NCBI RefSeq assembly: GCF_043290135.1
Contig: NC_134709.1
Span: 63,195,056-63,259,055 of the forward strand
Direction of reading: 5' to 3'
Length of the DNA: 64,000 nucleotides
From: Rhipicephalus microplus
Lineage: Eukaryota; Arthropoda; Arachnida; Ixodida; Ixodidae
Part shown: one piece after another, positions 53,682 to 64,000 of the stretch
How the letters are laid out: each line of letters opens with the position of its first letter
How positions within the stretch are numbered: the first letter of the stretch is position 1
Program-made: the position numbers and the translations under genes
Notes under the pieces: generated by a model
Told to the model about the DNA's origin: nothing
The model's input: the letters and a program-made list of their open reading frames with translations, nothing else
Databases searched by the model: none

Positions 53682-56600
53682 TCATGGGCAGGAGACAATA
53701 GAGGGATCATAATACGGTTTTAGACGGTCTATGTGGACGGTCTCACGTCCACGGCGTCGTTGATCATGGGGCTGCTCCAGCGGCTCGACGATGTAATTGA
53801 CGGGTGAAGTTTGCTTAACCACACGGTAAGGACCGTCATACTTGTTCGTCAGTTTCGTTGAGAGACCAGGGCTGGTTGAAGGGATGCGAAGCCAGACAAG
53901 TTCATCTGATGCATAAAAAGCCGGAGGTGTCGGGCTATCGCGGTGGTGTTTCTGTCGTTGCTGTTCAGCACTTGTGAAGGAGCGGGCAAGCTGACGACAC
54001 TCTTCCGCGTATTTAGCAGCTTGTGACATCGTCGTCGACTCAGAAACATCAGGGTGGTAAGGCAGGATGGTGTCTAGCGTGCAAGAGGGCTCGCGACCAT
54101 AAAGGAGGAAGTATGGAGAGAAACCAGTGGTTGTCTGGACTGCAGTATTATGCGCGTATGTTACAAAAGGGAGAATACTGTCCCAGTTGCTGTGATCGGT
54201 TGCGACGTACATTGACAGCATATCTCCTAATGTACGGTTGAATCGTTCTGTAATGCCATTAGTTTGAGGATGATACGCGGTGGTGGTGCGATTAATGACT
54301 TGGCATTCCTTGAGAAGCGATTCGATGGCATCCGACAAAAACACACGCCCTCGATTACTCAGGAGTTCACGAGGTGCACCGTGCCGTAAAATGATCTGGT
54401 GCAGTATGAAACGACCGACGTCACTGGCTGATGCAGAAGAGAGTGGTGAAGTTTCTGCATAGCGCGTAAGATGATCGATAGCGACGGTTACCCAGCGATT
54501 TCCAGCCGGTGTAATTGGAAGAGGTCCATACAGGTCAATACCAACATGGTCAAATGGTCGGGCAGGACAAGGTAAGGGTTGTAGTGGAGCTGGAGAACTT
54601 TGAGTAGGATTCTTCCGGCGTTGGCAAGCGAGACAGGAACGTACGTAGCGACGAACGAAGCGATACATTCCATGCCAGTAGTAACGGAGGGACAGGCGGG
54701 TGTAGGTTTTTAACACTCCAGCATGGGCGCATTGTGGGTCGGCGTGAAAGGAGGCGCATATGTCTGAGCGGAGCCGACTGGGAATGACTAGGAGCCATTG
54801 GCGTCCTTCGGAGAGATAATTCCGTCTGTATAACAAACCATCTCTGATAACAAAGTGCTGTAATTGACGGCGCATACCTCTAGGCATATTTTGCGAGGGA
54901 GCTCGACTCAACAAGTTGATGAGTGAAGCGATTCAAGGATCTTTTCGTTGCTCCTGTAGCATGTCGGTGACACTAAGTGCAGATACGTCGGGGGCAGGCG
55001 AAGACGGCGACTTGTCACTACATCGTAGAGGTGATCGGGACAAAGCGTCTGCGTCGGAATGTTTTCGGCCAGATTGGTAAACGACGTGAATTTCGTACTC
55101 TTGCAGTCGAAGCGCCCAATGGACGAGCCGGCTGGTGGGATCTTTTAACGAGGAGAGCCAACATAAAGCATGATGATCTGTAACCACGCTGAATGGGCAC
55201 CCGTAAAGATAGGGTCGAAACTTGCCAATGGCCCATATGATGGCAAGAAACTCTTTTCGGTGACTGAATAGTTCGCTTCTGCTTTTGTGAGTGCACGGCT
55301 GGCGTAAAAGACAACGTACTCATCAAATCCAGGTTTACGCTGGGCGAGCACAGCACTGAGGCCAACTCCGCTAGCATCCGTGTGTATTTCCGTCGGGGCA
55401 AGAGGATCAAAATGTCGCAGTATAGGAGGTGACGTAAGAAGGTGGCGGAGTGTGACAAATGCATCATCACAAGCTGAAGACCACCTAGAAAGGTCGTTGT
55501 TGCTGCCAACAAGGTCAGTCAAGGGCGATATGATGGAGGCAAAGTTGAGAATAAAACGACGAAAATATGAACATAAACCAAGGAAGCTGCGAAGTTCTTT
55601 TAAGGTCTTCGTTTAGGAAATTCGGCAACGGCACGGAGTTTCCTCAGATCCAGAAGAATGCCATCTCTAGATACAACATGGCCCGAAATTAGGAGTTTTC
55701 GAGCGCCGAAGCAGCACTTTTTCAAGTTGAGCTGTAGACCGGCGGAGGTGAGGCAAGTAAGCACTGTTTCGAGCCGCTGAAGATGCGTTGAAAAGTCGCT
55801 TGAAAATATCACGACATCGTCTAAATAACACAGATATGTCTGCCTTTTCAGGCCACGGAGGATGTTGTCGATCATGCGCTCGAAAGTGGCAGGCGCATTG
55901 CAGAGCCCAAATGGCATGACGTTAAATTCGTATAAGCCATCAGGGGTAACAAAAGTCGTCTTGGGGCGATCAGCCTCAGCCATGAGAACCTGCCAATAAC
56001 CTGAACGCAGATCTAGTGACGAGAAGAACTCCGCGCCTTGTAAGCAGTCAGGGGCATCGTCTATGCGGGGTAGCGGGTAAACATCTTTGCATGTGATCTT
56101 ATTCAACCGGCGATAGTCAACGCAGAATCTTATTGAGCCATTCTTTTTCTTGACTAGAACAACTGGGGATGCCCACGGGCTGTTAGAAGGCTCAATAACA
56201 CCTCGCTTCAACATGTCGTCAACTTGTTCCGCGATTATGCGACGCTCAGATGCCGATGCGGACGCTGACGTAAAGGAGCGTGAAGGCCAGTGTCGATTTC
56301 GTGAGATACTGTGGAAGCACGGCCCAAAGTCAGTTGCTGGTGGTCGAAGCTGGCACGGAAGCGCTCGAGGAGGGCGATGATGTCGGCGCGCTGCTGGGCC
56401 GTAAGGTTGGTGTCAATGCAGCACGAAATTGCGTCGGTGAATGATGGGGAAGATGATGACGCTCAGCAATCAACAGCGTCAATAGGTAGCGTAGTCGAGT
56501 GGTCAGAAACTACACGTGCACTCGAGGAATCGATGTCATCGGCAAAGCCCAAGCACTCTCCGCACAGTAACTTGGAAGGCGAGGGAAACGGATTTGAAAC

Positions 56601-57226
56601 ATAAATTGCACTTGATGCCTCGTGAACATTCAGAATGGCGAAAGGAATCAGGAAGCACTTGCGGCGAAGAGCGGTTTCGGAAGGCATAAAAGAACAGTTG
56701 AGCCACTAGAGACGTCACAGGAAAGCGGAACTAAGGCGGATGAGAACGGGGGTATCGAAGTGTCAGCGGCAACGAAAACTTTTGCAGGTGGAAGGGACGA
56801 GTCGAGTGAAGCAGCGTCGCATAACGGCGTGAATTCCACTTCGACGCGAGCACAGTCGATGACGGCATGATGCGGGCAGAGAAAGTCCCAGCCTAATATA
56901 ATGTCATGGGAACACTGCGGGAGCACTACAAACTCGACGGCATAAATATCCTCAGCAATAGCGACACGTGCTGTGCATGCAGCAAAAGGGCGAATTCGTT
57001 GCCCACTCGCAGTGCTCAAAACGAAGTTGTGAAGAGGCATTGTGACTTTTTTTAGTCAACGGCAAAGTTTTTCAGTCATTACAGACACTGCGGCGCCAGT
57101 ATCGACCAATGCAAAAACAGGTTTACCTTCAACGGAGACAGCAACAACGTTGGACGGCGAAAAACAAGGTCTTGTGGAGTTCGAAAGATCTGCAGTTCTT
57201 GCCCCCGGAACTGCGGCTTCTAGTTT
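53682..57226 (-). pseudogene. Gypsy pol, broken
   Basis: Same domain order as the intact pol: protease, reverse transcriptase (YLDDVVIF), RNase H, integrase. Breaks seen by comparing the two copies: a stop just after the DC of a VDC block near 56463, a deletion near 56240, a one-base loss near 55615, a one-base loss in the SVTEKE region near 55256, and a Trp-to-TGA change at 54930-54932. From 54914 to the end the integrase frame (410 codons) is open and looks intact. The gag-pol slip sequence GGAAAAC-TAG is kept (57220-57229). Confidence 0.92.
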
Positions 57227-58495
57227 TCCTCAGGGACAGGGCGAGGTTGACGTAGCATAGGGGAAAGGGAACGGCGTTGAGGTGAAGGCGACCGGTGTCT
57301 GTTGAAGTTCCGGCGAGGTGAAAATGTGTCCATGGTCGCAGTCTCGCCAGATACAGCAGGCTCTGGTCGTTGTGGGAAAGCATAATTGTTGGGCCTGACG
57401 TCGTCACGCAGGAAAAACTAACGCCGTCGACAAAATCGTGCCACGTGCCCCGCAATTCCACAGGCGAAGCATATTGGGCGGTTGTCTTGAGTGCGCCAAG
57501 GGTTCTGAAAGCGCGGAGGTGGTGGTCAGGAGAAAGGACGGGCAGCCTGGCACATAGGCTCAGTCGGTACGACAAAGGGGCGCGTGGACGTAGGCGTTCG
57601 TGACAAATAAGTATGGTCATTCGCGACAAGTGGACGTCGGGTTCCGTTCAGTGCTTCGGCATAGGTCAATGGAGCAGCCACAGGTGGTACGTGAGCTGCT
57701 GGTAGCGCCTCGGACACTTGCTCATGGACTACTCGCTGTATTGATGGCGCTAAAGTAGATGTGGCACCTTCGGAGGTATAAGGCACGAGGGACAACTGCC
57801 GTGCGACCTCCTCTCGTACAAATTGCTTGATCTCGAGAAGCAAAGTGTTGTGGTCTATAGTAGTGCCAGGCGACGTTAAAGCGGAGATTGCTGCACATGG
57901 TGCGTTGGCACGACGAGTGGTGTCACGCTTTTCCAGAGCTCATCATAGCTCTGACAAAGTTGGATCACTTCCGCTACCGTTCGCGGGCTTTTGGCGACAA
58001 GCATCTGAAATGCGTCGTCAGTCACGCCTTTCAAGATGTGTTTGATCTTCTCGGCTTCTGTCATGGCCGAGTTGACATGCCGGCAAAGGTGGACCACATC
58101 TTCGATATAACTGGTGTAATTCTCACCATTCTGCTGAGCCCTAGTACGCAAGCGCTGTTCGGCCCGTAGCTTGCGAAGCGCTGCACGGCCAAACAAGTCC
58201 GCGAACGCCGTTCGGAAGGCCGACCAGGTGGGGAGGTCGCTCTCGTGATTGTGGTACCACAGACTGGCTACGTCAGTCAAATAAAATTGGACGACAGTAA
58301 GCTTGTGCACATCGTCCCACTTGTGTGCTTGCTCACCCGGTCGTATTCGTCGAGCCAGTCTTCCACGTCTTTGTCATCGGTTCCACTGAAGGTAGGCGGA
58401 TCGCGTTGCCGAAAGGAGCCGAGACAGACAGGAGCTGCAGTAGTTGGAGCCGAGGCGGCCGCCTGTAGATCGTCGTTCGTGGACATCGTAGCAAC
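57220..58495 (-). pseudogene. Gypsy gag, broken
   Basis: Starts MSTNDDLQAAAS as in the intact copy and runs to RVSKH. A one-base loss there (near 58325) shifts the frame, and further shifts follow near 57850 and 57600. The CCHC knuckle region ([14 protein letters not shown] in the intact copy) is still recognisable near 57440-57480 but out of frame. Confidence 0.9.
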
Positions 58496-58556
58496 TGGAG
58501 GCAACGTACGGTTTCGCAATTTCAGGATTAGGCGTTACCCAGCACTCTCCACCAAT

Positions 58557-58728
58557 TATAATGAGGCGTTTTAGAGTGGCACTCTTTTATAAAACAGGAG
58601 AGCGGTCACGACACGTCAAGTGGTAATGGCGGAACCAGTCTGAGTCCCCAGCCAACCAAACGTCGTCTTCTTCACCGACCGAGTCATACCCCCTGCCTTT
58701 CTGAGTAGCACTCATCTTCTTCACTATA
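58557..58728 (-). repeat. Gypsy 5' LTR (inverted copy)
   Basis: Minus-sense LTR next to the primer-binding region (58535-58556). Confidence 0.93.
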
Positions 58729-58790
58729 CATGCTACAACTACGACTACTACGAGAAACGAATGGGTGCCGCTTTAAGGAGCTTCGCCCCT

Positions 58791-59280
58791 AAAACAACGC
58801 CAACGTGTGAGCCGAGGTCATCGGGGGCTCCACCGCTAAACGAGTAGCAACACCTGCGCTTAAAGATTTGGAGTCGTTGATTATATTGGTACCGTAATTT
58901 CTGGCCGTACCTGCCTCCCTCTCTCGGCATCAAATCTGTCCCTCTCGCTAAAACCACGGAAAAATAAAAACGTAAGGACTTTCCCGTGTATTTCTGCAAA
59001 GCGGCTTCTTTGTATTAGTGAAATAAAAACTGCTGGGAAGCCAACGTGTGAAAAAAAGACACTTGTTGCATTTGATATTGAAAAACATCAAAAATGGAGC
59101 CAAGGCCGTCGGTTATTTCGGCGCCCAACTAGTACTCACAGCTGCGGTTAAATATGTGAAGTCACTGATTAGGCCGATACCGTATTTTCTGACCTTTATA
59201 TTCACCACCGCCCCACCTCCAACCCCCTAGTATAAAACCAGCACGTCTGGCTAAAACCACGAAAAAAGAAAAAAATACGG
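58791..59280. other. Two related non-coding blocks flanking the Y element
   Basis: No gene. Blocks at about 58870-58995 and 59150-59280 share landmarks (TTGATTATATTGGTACCGTA-like, CGCTAAAACCACGGAAAA-like, then TCCCGTGTATTTCTGC). The second is interrupted by element Y and resumes at about 59985. Confidence 0.5.
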
Positions 59281-59985
59281 CATATTCACGGGGTGAATGA
59301 TGATGAATGGGCGAAGCTCCGGAGGGATTCATCGGTAAACTGTGAATCTTCCGTGTAATTCGCCCAGTCGATCATCATGTAAAGACGTGAGAAACGCTGT
59401 GTGTGTATATACACAAATAAACTTTTATTTGTTCTTAGACGATGGATGGCTTGCGATGTCCCTTGCCTCGCGCGCTCGCACATCGGGATTCTGTCTGCGA
59501 GCGCGCGCTGCTGCCGCCTTGCGCTCTTTCCGCTGTGCAGCCTTATCCATCCGGCGACCCCGAGCGCGCGCCAACAGTGAACGGATTTTATTACAACGCT
59601 CCCCCTAGCGTACGTCGCCGCACTAAATCGAACGATTGCCTTCAACAATGACACGCGCCATATGTGACATCATTCCTATTTTATAAGATCTCGCGTCTTT
59701 CATCAACTACAAGTACCGCTTTCTAGTTTATAACATCTTGCATCTTTTCATCAGCTACAAGTACCACCATCTAGTAAACACTACAAGAACTAAACGAGAG
59801 GTGGCTACATACAGGAGACGGTACCGCCATCTAGTGAACACTGCAAGAACTAAACTAGAGGTGGCTACATACAGGGGACGGTACCGCCATCTAGTGAACA
59901 CTGCAAGAACTAAACTAGAGGTGGCTACATACAGGCTACAGGGGACGCACAGCCCACGCCCTAAGGAGCTTCGCCCCTAAAACTC
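59281..59985 (+). mobile_element. TIR element 'Y', related to X
   Basis: Left end CACGGGGTGAATGATGATGA then GGGCGAAGCTCC (59309-59320); right end GGAGCTTCGCCC (59965-59976) then CTAAAA: a perfect 12-bp inverted repeat. The ends match X, but the inside differs and includes a 60-bp tandem triplet. No protein is supported. The surrounding repeat reads on from the left flank (CCACGAAAAAAG) to the right flank (ACGTTCCCGTGTATTGCC), as expected for an insertion. Confidence 0.75.
59761..59940. repeat. 60-bp tandem repeat, three copies, inside Y
   Basis: Exact 60-base period starting GTACCRCCATCTAGTRAACA and ending TGGCTACATACAGG. Copies 2 and 3 are nearly identical. Because 60 is divisible by three, a frame stays open across it; the resulting Thr/Lys/Arg-rich peptide is probably not real. 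Confidence 0.95.
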
Positions 59986-60537
59986 AAAAAACGTTCCCGT
60001 GTATTGCCGCAAACCGGTGCAAATTGCAAATAAGTGCGGTAAAGCTAAAATGTGCACTGAAATTCGTACGGTAGATACGGTAAACTATTTAAATATTTTT
60101 TTATCGAGGAATAAGATAAAGCTGAATTTTTGAGCTCGATGAATGAGGGTTTGATGGCATTGCACAGTTCGATATAAGACTTTAAAGCATTTGCTGTGTC
60201 TTCTTATTTTGGTGCGCAAGTTTCCTTCACGGCACTGGGCTGCGATATTGTAAGATAGGGGATTCCGCGGCAATGCGCCTTATCCATTTCATTATTGGCT
60301 TTAAGTGCGGAGAACTTTGACGGATCACGATGTCGTATACTGTCCTATGGTATGAAATGTTGCTTGGTGTCATGTACGTAGTCGTACACGGTTTGTTCCT
60401 GCCCATGTACAGTATAGTATAGCAAAGGGGCAGAAAAGAAAATTAGAGCGAGCAAGGGGGATGTGAAGGCAAGCAGAAAGAAAAGAAGGAAAGGAGAAGG
60501 GAAGACATAGCAAAGCTATGTATGGCAATGCGAAGGC
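59986..60537. other. No gene recognised
   Basis: Right part of the block that received Y, then unremarkable AT-rich DNA with a purine-rich stretch at 60425-60510. Confidence 0.45.
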
Positions 60538-60545
60538 AATATCAT

Positions 60546-60786
60546 GATTCATTGATATGTGGGGTTTAACGTCCCAAAACCACCATATGAGTATGAGAGA
60601 CGCCGTAGTGGAGGGCTCCGGAAATTTCGACCACCTGGGGTTCTTTAACGTGCGCCCAAATCTCAGCACACGGGCCTACAACATTTCCGCTTCCATAAGA
60701 AATGCAGCCGCCACAGCCGGGATTCAATCCCGCGACCTGCGGCTCTGCAGCCGAGTACCTTAGCCACTAGACCACCGCGGCGGGGC
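60546..60786 (-). mobile_element. Ruka-type SINE, full length with probable TSD
   Basis: The minus strand has the complete head, body and GGTTTTGGGACGTTAAACCC end. AATATCAT occurs at 60538-60545 and 60791-60798, a probable target-site duplication. Confidence 0.92.
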
Positions 60787-60854
60787 AGTAAATATCATTT
60801 ATAGCGTAGCCTAGTATAGTATGGTATAGTATAGTACGGTTGCGACACACTGCG

Positions 60855-60935
60855 GTAGTCTTGTGATTATGGTGCTCTGTTCGCGGGATCGAATCGCAGC
60901 CGCGGTGACCGCATTTGAAATGCGAATGCATTTTT
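60855..60935 (+). mobile_element. Degenerate tRNA-like SINE head
   Basis: A B-box-like GCGGGATCGAATCGCAGCCG after an eroded A box, then TGACCGCATTTGAAATGC. It resembles the first third of a Ruka-like SINE. No tail is seen. Confidence 0.4.
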
Positions 60936-62457
60936 TAGTCGGGCTGTGTCAGGCGTCCAGCGGCGTCCGTGCGCCGGCAGGTGTTATCTCCCCGCTTTCG
61001 CTCCCTCTTCTGTAGCAAAAGTTGCAGGCGCGCGCACTTATCTTCACCCCTAGCAACTGGTACAGGTGGTGCGAGTGGAGTAGCGGAGAGTGAGTGGAGA
61101 GGTGTTTTGCGCTCTGGCTTGTGAGGGCGCTCACATTGTGGGAGCTCGGCGGAGCTCCCGCGTGTGTAGAGGCAGTTTAGGAGAGGGTAGGTGCTCTGAA
61201 GAAAGGAAAAACTCAAAAGAGGCCATGACGTCATATTCGTGAAGCCGCCGCACCGCAAATGCTCGAACTACCTCCTAGCGAAGAAGCAGATAAACACTTC
61301 GCAATTTCCGGCGAGCAACCGCCGCAGCGGCCTTGAAAGCGGCGCCAGTGGTGTGGTAGGTGTTCTCTGCCGACAGCTAGTCAATTCGCGAATGCTGCTT
61401 CTTTTGCGTGTTTTAGAAAAACCGTGCGATGCCCAGCTGTAGTGTGTACTCGGTGTGAATCGCGTGCACCACCGGATGTACCTGGTGGAGACGTCAAAAG
61501 TGCCACCAGGTACATCCGGCCTGGTACCAGGTACTGTTGATTAATACTGCATGTGGAGCTCTCAGCTGTACGTCCCGTTGGTTCTTTACTTATTGTGTGT
61601 GTCAACAGAGAACACATGCGAACTTTAGTTTTTAGTGTTGCAGGCATCGTGTCGCGTTTTTAGAAGTTGTGTAGTTCGTACAGAAGGACAATAAACTTTT
61701 CTTGTTATTGGTCTAATGTGTGTACGGATTGTACGGTGCACGCTCGCTGCGCGTTAGTTGTGTGCGCACTGGAATTACACACTTTACATGTACGGTCACG
61801 TATACAATACAGTGGTGCATTCTTATCGACGTGAAGTACGTCGAGTACTAGGCTGGTGTTGAACAATATAGCTACGAAGCAAGCTCTCAAAATCTTTCAT
61901 TGTCGCACTGACACTATATATACGAGCAAAGGACTGCTAATTGTCCCGTAGATCGGGAAATCTGGCTAAGAAAATAAAAACCTAACAGCGAGCAGAACGC
62001 TGAAGTCACTGCCGGGTGAGTTCGAATAGGATGATTCAGGGGCTGAACTATTTTGATTACGACACGTACAGGCGCTTTCTGTGCTGTTGCACAAGAACCT
62101 TCTACGAAGTATTTCAGCACGCCGTACTCAGGCCTGCCACGCACGAACTGTCTGGGGAAGGTGTGCTCGCAACGTTTTACTGCATGCAAATCATACAATA
62201 CGCGTTAGGTTTACGCCGGGATTATAAGTCCACGCAGAAGCGAACCAGCGCTGAGAGCACGCCGTGAAGCGTCTGCTGTTTTGTTTGCCCTATAAATTTG
62301 ACGTCACTTCCGCCACACTTCTCGCAATGCAATGGTTTATAGGGACTCTCCTCTGTATTGGAAGTGTGTTTTGAATAGGAGCTACCGCTGCTAACTCCGA
62401 CGTATTTCAGTTTTAGTTTAAGTCTGTTGATCAGTTTTCGCTGCTTCCTTGGAGGGG
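60936..62457. other. No host gene recognised; right end is probably a LINE 5' leader
   Basis: The 60.95-61.45 kb part is GC-rich with no recognised coding frame. A strong inverted repeat lies at 61472-61519. The last few hundred bases (from an unknown point after about 61900) should be the 5' leader of the LINE whose ORF1 begins at 62458. Confidence 0.45.
61472..61531. repeat. Perfect 17-bp inverted repeat plus adjoining 12-bp palindrome
   Basis: CCGGATGTACCTGGTGG (61472-61488) pairs with CCACCAGGTACATCCGG (61503-61519) across a 14-base loop. CCTGGTACCAGG (61520-61531) follows directly. A strong hairpin in RNA or DNA; function unknown. Confidence 0.92.
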
Positions 62458-63837
62458 ATGGATGTAGACCACCCCGGGCGCCTGCCGGCACCAGCGGCGT
62501 CAGCGGCGGCCGCCTCCAGGAAGCGGATGGGACAAGTGAGCGACAGTGAAGATACTCGTGCTTACTATCTCAGCAGTGAGGACTTCTCAGATGACGGTTT
62601 CCGACCTGTGCTGAGCCGCAAGGCGAAGAGAAGGAACATGAGGACATCCTCATCCTCAACTATTCAAACTGTAAGTGAAGCGCCAAAATCGAACACTTAT
62701 ACCATCCTGTTTCTGACTGCACTTCCTACCGTCAGCATGAAACACCTTAACAGACAGTCTGGGTCGAGGTCTCTGGAAACGCTCGTGCCAAGTGAGATCA
62801 CGGACATAAGAGTGAACGCCAGAAAGAATATACTGGCTGTGGACGTTTTGCACGCAAGTGCGTTGGGCGTTCTGCGCAGTGTAACTGACTTGGACGGCAA
62901 CCAGGTGCGCTCTCATGTTCCCTTGGGATGTGATGTAGTAACCGGCGTGATCTACGACATTGATGTCGCTATTTCCAATAAGGACTTACAACTTCTTGTC
63001 AAGTCAACAACTGATACTCCAATTGTTGATGTCACCCGGCTAGGCAAGTCTCGCTGTGTGAAGATTGCGTTTAAGAGCTTATCACTCCCCTCTCATGTGA
63101 AGGTGGGGTACTTCAGACATGCTGTGCGGCCTTTCATTCCAAAGCCTCTCCAGTGCCGTAAATGCATGAAACTTGGACATGTGAGCAGCGTCTGCGAGAA
63201 TTCGGTGGTATGCCACCGCTGCGCCGAGCACCATGAAGCGGATAAAAGCGTCGCAACTGTCAACAGATGCTCTAATTGCAATGGATCCCATGAGGCCACA
63301 TCGAAGGACTGCCCGCGGATTCAGAAGGAAATTGCCATCTTGAAGGAGATGGTGCGCGATCACTCATCTCATCGAGAAGCCGCAGCTAAAGTTAGAAGGC
63401 GTCGTTCACGTCGACGTCGGTCTTCGAGGACACCCGCTACCTCCTCGACACGTTTGCGTGATCCCTCATCAGTACCGCCTCCTTTGCCTCCCAGACCATA
63501 TGCCGTGGGAAAGGCTGTAAAAGACAAAGCCAGTGAGCATACCCTAACTGCGACAGAGTGGCCCGCACTTCAAAGGGAAGCAGCATCAAGCGAACCGAAG
63601 GAGCTTCATGACGGCCAGTCCGCGCTCCCGGTTCGAGATCTTTCCAACCAAGACAGGCAAGTGACTGCAATCGTCCCGGTTCGAGATCTTTTTAACCAAG
63701 ACAGACAAGTGGCTGCAATCGTGCAATCATTAATTGCCACGATTCGCATGCTACTGAGCAGCATACAATCTCCGTCTGCTAAGAGTGCACTGCAAATACT
63801 GGATGCACTGAATCCAGTTCTTGCTAACTTCGTATAA
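62458..63837 (+). CDS. LINE ORF1 (Gag-like, zinc knuckles), I/Jockey type
   Basis: About 459 residues from ATG at 62458 (MDVDHPGRLPAPAASAAAAS). The N-terminus is Ser/Asp-rich. The middle carries a Gag-like nucleic-acid-binding region (RSLETLVPSEITDIRVNARK through VTRLGKSRCVKIAF). Two or three CCHC knuckles follow (CRKCMKLGHVSSVC near 63156-63197; CHRC and CSNCNGSHEATSKDC up to about 63315). Then come an Arg/Ser-rich stretch and a C-terminus with a 16-residue tandem repeat. ORF1 packages the element RNA. The frame is intact, ends TAA at 63835-63837, and ORF2 begins five bases later in another frame. A TTG-initiated extension by three codons is unlikely. Confidence 0.9.
   Translation: MDVDHPGRLPAPAASAAAASRKRMGQVSDSEDTRAYYLSSEDFSDDGFRPVLSRKAKRRNMRTSSSSTIQTVSEAPKSNTYTILFLTALPTVSMKHLNRQSGSRSLETLVPSEITDIRVNARKNILAVDVLHASALGVLRSVTDLDGNQVRSHVPLGCDVVTGVIYDIDVAISNKDLQLLVKSTTDTPIVDVTRLGKSRCVKIAFKSLSLPSHVKVGYFRHAVRPFIPKPLQCRKCMKLGHVSSVCENSVVCHRCAEHHEADKSVATVNRCSNCNGSHEATSKDCPRIQKEIAILKEMVRDHSSHREAAAKVRRRRSRRRRSSRTPATSSTRLRDPSSVPPPLPPRPYAVGKAVKDKASEHTLTATEWPALQREAASSEPKELHDGQSALPVRDLSNQDRQVTAIVPVRDLFNQDRQVAAIVQSLIATIRMLLSSIQSPSAKSALQILDALNPVLANFV
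63628..63723 (+). repeat. 48-bp tandem duplication inside LINE ORF1
   Basis: Two 48-base units, each encoding a PVRDL(S/F)NQDRQV(T/A)AIV-type segment, differing at a few bases. It keeps the frame. Confidence 0.95.
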
Positions 63838-63842
63838 GCACA

Positions 63843-64000
63843 ATGGCTCAACAAAATCTCATCTTCCGCACCGAAGTTAAAAGTGCGTCGATTTTTCAGT
63901 GGAATGCCAGACGCATGAAGTCCCGTATCTCGGACTTTCGCCAATTTGTTCGGGCCAATCAATTCCCTATACTTGTCATATGTGAACCAAACGTATCAAC
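63843..64000 (+). CDS. LINE ORF2, endonuclease start (cut by window end)
   Basis: ATG at 63843, five bases after the ORF1 stop. It reads MAQQNLIFRTEVKSASIFQW then NARRMKSRISDFRQFV and ILVICEPNVS, the first strand and acidic residue (E of CEP) of an AP-type endonuclease of I/Jockey LINEs. It is open to the window edge (52 codons). The reverse transcriptase would follow outside. Confidence 0.85.
   Translation, partial: MAQQNLIFRTEVKSASIFQWNARRMKSRISDFRQFVRANQFPILVICEPNVS

Larger units (their letters stand above)
53474..58728 (-). mobile_element. Ty3/Gypsy element, decayed inverted copy of the 13.96-kb family
   Basis: 5255 bp, 3' LTR at the left (53474-53645), 5' LTR at the right (58557-58728), both 172 bp. 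CATG at 53470-53473 and 58729-58732 is the target-site duplication. The uninterrupted X copy 1 at 35430 shows the empty site. The two LTRs differ at about five positions. Coding frames match the intact copy but are broken many times. Confidence 0.95.
52745..58790 (+). mobile_element. TIR element 'X', copy 3, split by a Gypsy element
   Basis: Left part 52745-53473 and right part 58729-58790, rejoined across a CATG duplication. The ends form an inverted pair GGGGCGAAGC (52779-52788) and GCTTCGCCCC (58780-58789). Without the Gypsy it is about 790 bp and is the most complete X copy here: minisatellite at about 52789-53010, then the unique part that hosts the piggyBac TTAA in copy 1. Confidence 0.85.

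Noticed and set aside
59738..59980. 80-codon frame with repeated RHLVNTARTKLEVATYR-type units
   Set aside because: The 60-bp repeat is divisible by three, so the frame stays open without selection; no start context or homologue.

Overview
This window is nuclear DNA of an animal, most likely a metastriate ixodid tick (Rhipicephalus-like). The main pointer is at least six copies or pieces of a tRNA-derived SINE with the AATC-repeat tail and body of the Ruka family, known to me from Rhipicephalus. Split genes, long microsatellites, CR1/I/RTE-type LINEs, Penelope-like, Ty3/Gypsy and piggyBac elements all fit an arthropod. The window is gene-poor and mostly mobile DNA of different ages. Species cannot be fixed from sequence alone.

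Layout. 1-932: decayed DEAD-box helicase (DDX5/17-like) pseudogene. 2.6-7 kb: relics of a LINE, a Penelope-like element and a Tc1-type transposase, and four Ruka SINEs, two of them in tandem. 8.1-9.6 kb: a 60-bp direct duplication, a tRNA-derived repeat and an unrecognised open frame. 13.2-13.7 kb: CNBP-type zinc-knuckle pseudogene. 13.96-19.22 kb: near-intact Ty3/Gypsy element. 19.2-25.7 kb: Penelope-like element split by a 4.2-kb CR1/L2-like LINE that carries a 2A-like motif in ORF1 and has ORF1 and ORF2 in one frame separated by a single TAG. 26.9-27.8 kb: beta-1,3-galactosyltransferase-like (GT31) gene. 30.5-35.5 kb: a TIR element ('X') invaded by an RTE/L1-type LINE and by a complete piggyBac with a spliced transposase gene. 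38.9-39.4 kb: penta-EF-hand gene (PDCD6/ALG-2-like). 41.7-48.2 kb: AT-rich, nothing convincing. 48.2-50.4 kb: long ATCT microsatellite, SINEs and a second X copy. 52.7-58.8 kb: third X copy split by a decayed inverted copy of the same Gypsy family. 59.3-60 kb: a related TIR element ('Y'). 62.4 kb to the end: 5' part of an I/Jockey-type LINE (intact ORF1, start of ORF2).

Only two ordinary host genes are supported (GT31 enzyme and PDCD6-like protein), both on the minus strand and each in one exon as seen. The other coding capacity belongs to mobile elements. Nested insertions can be ordered because flanks rejoin, target-site duplications are visible, and empty versions of some sites exist in other copies. 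I found no host-level multi-gene system. The most interesting items are the 2A-bearing LINE, the intron-containing piggyBac with subterminal repeats, and the X/Y family of minisatellite-carrying TIR elements.
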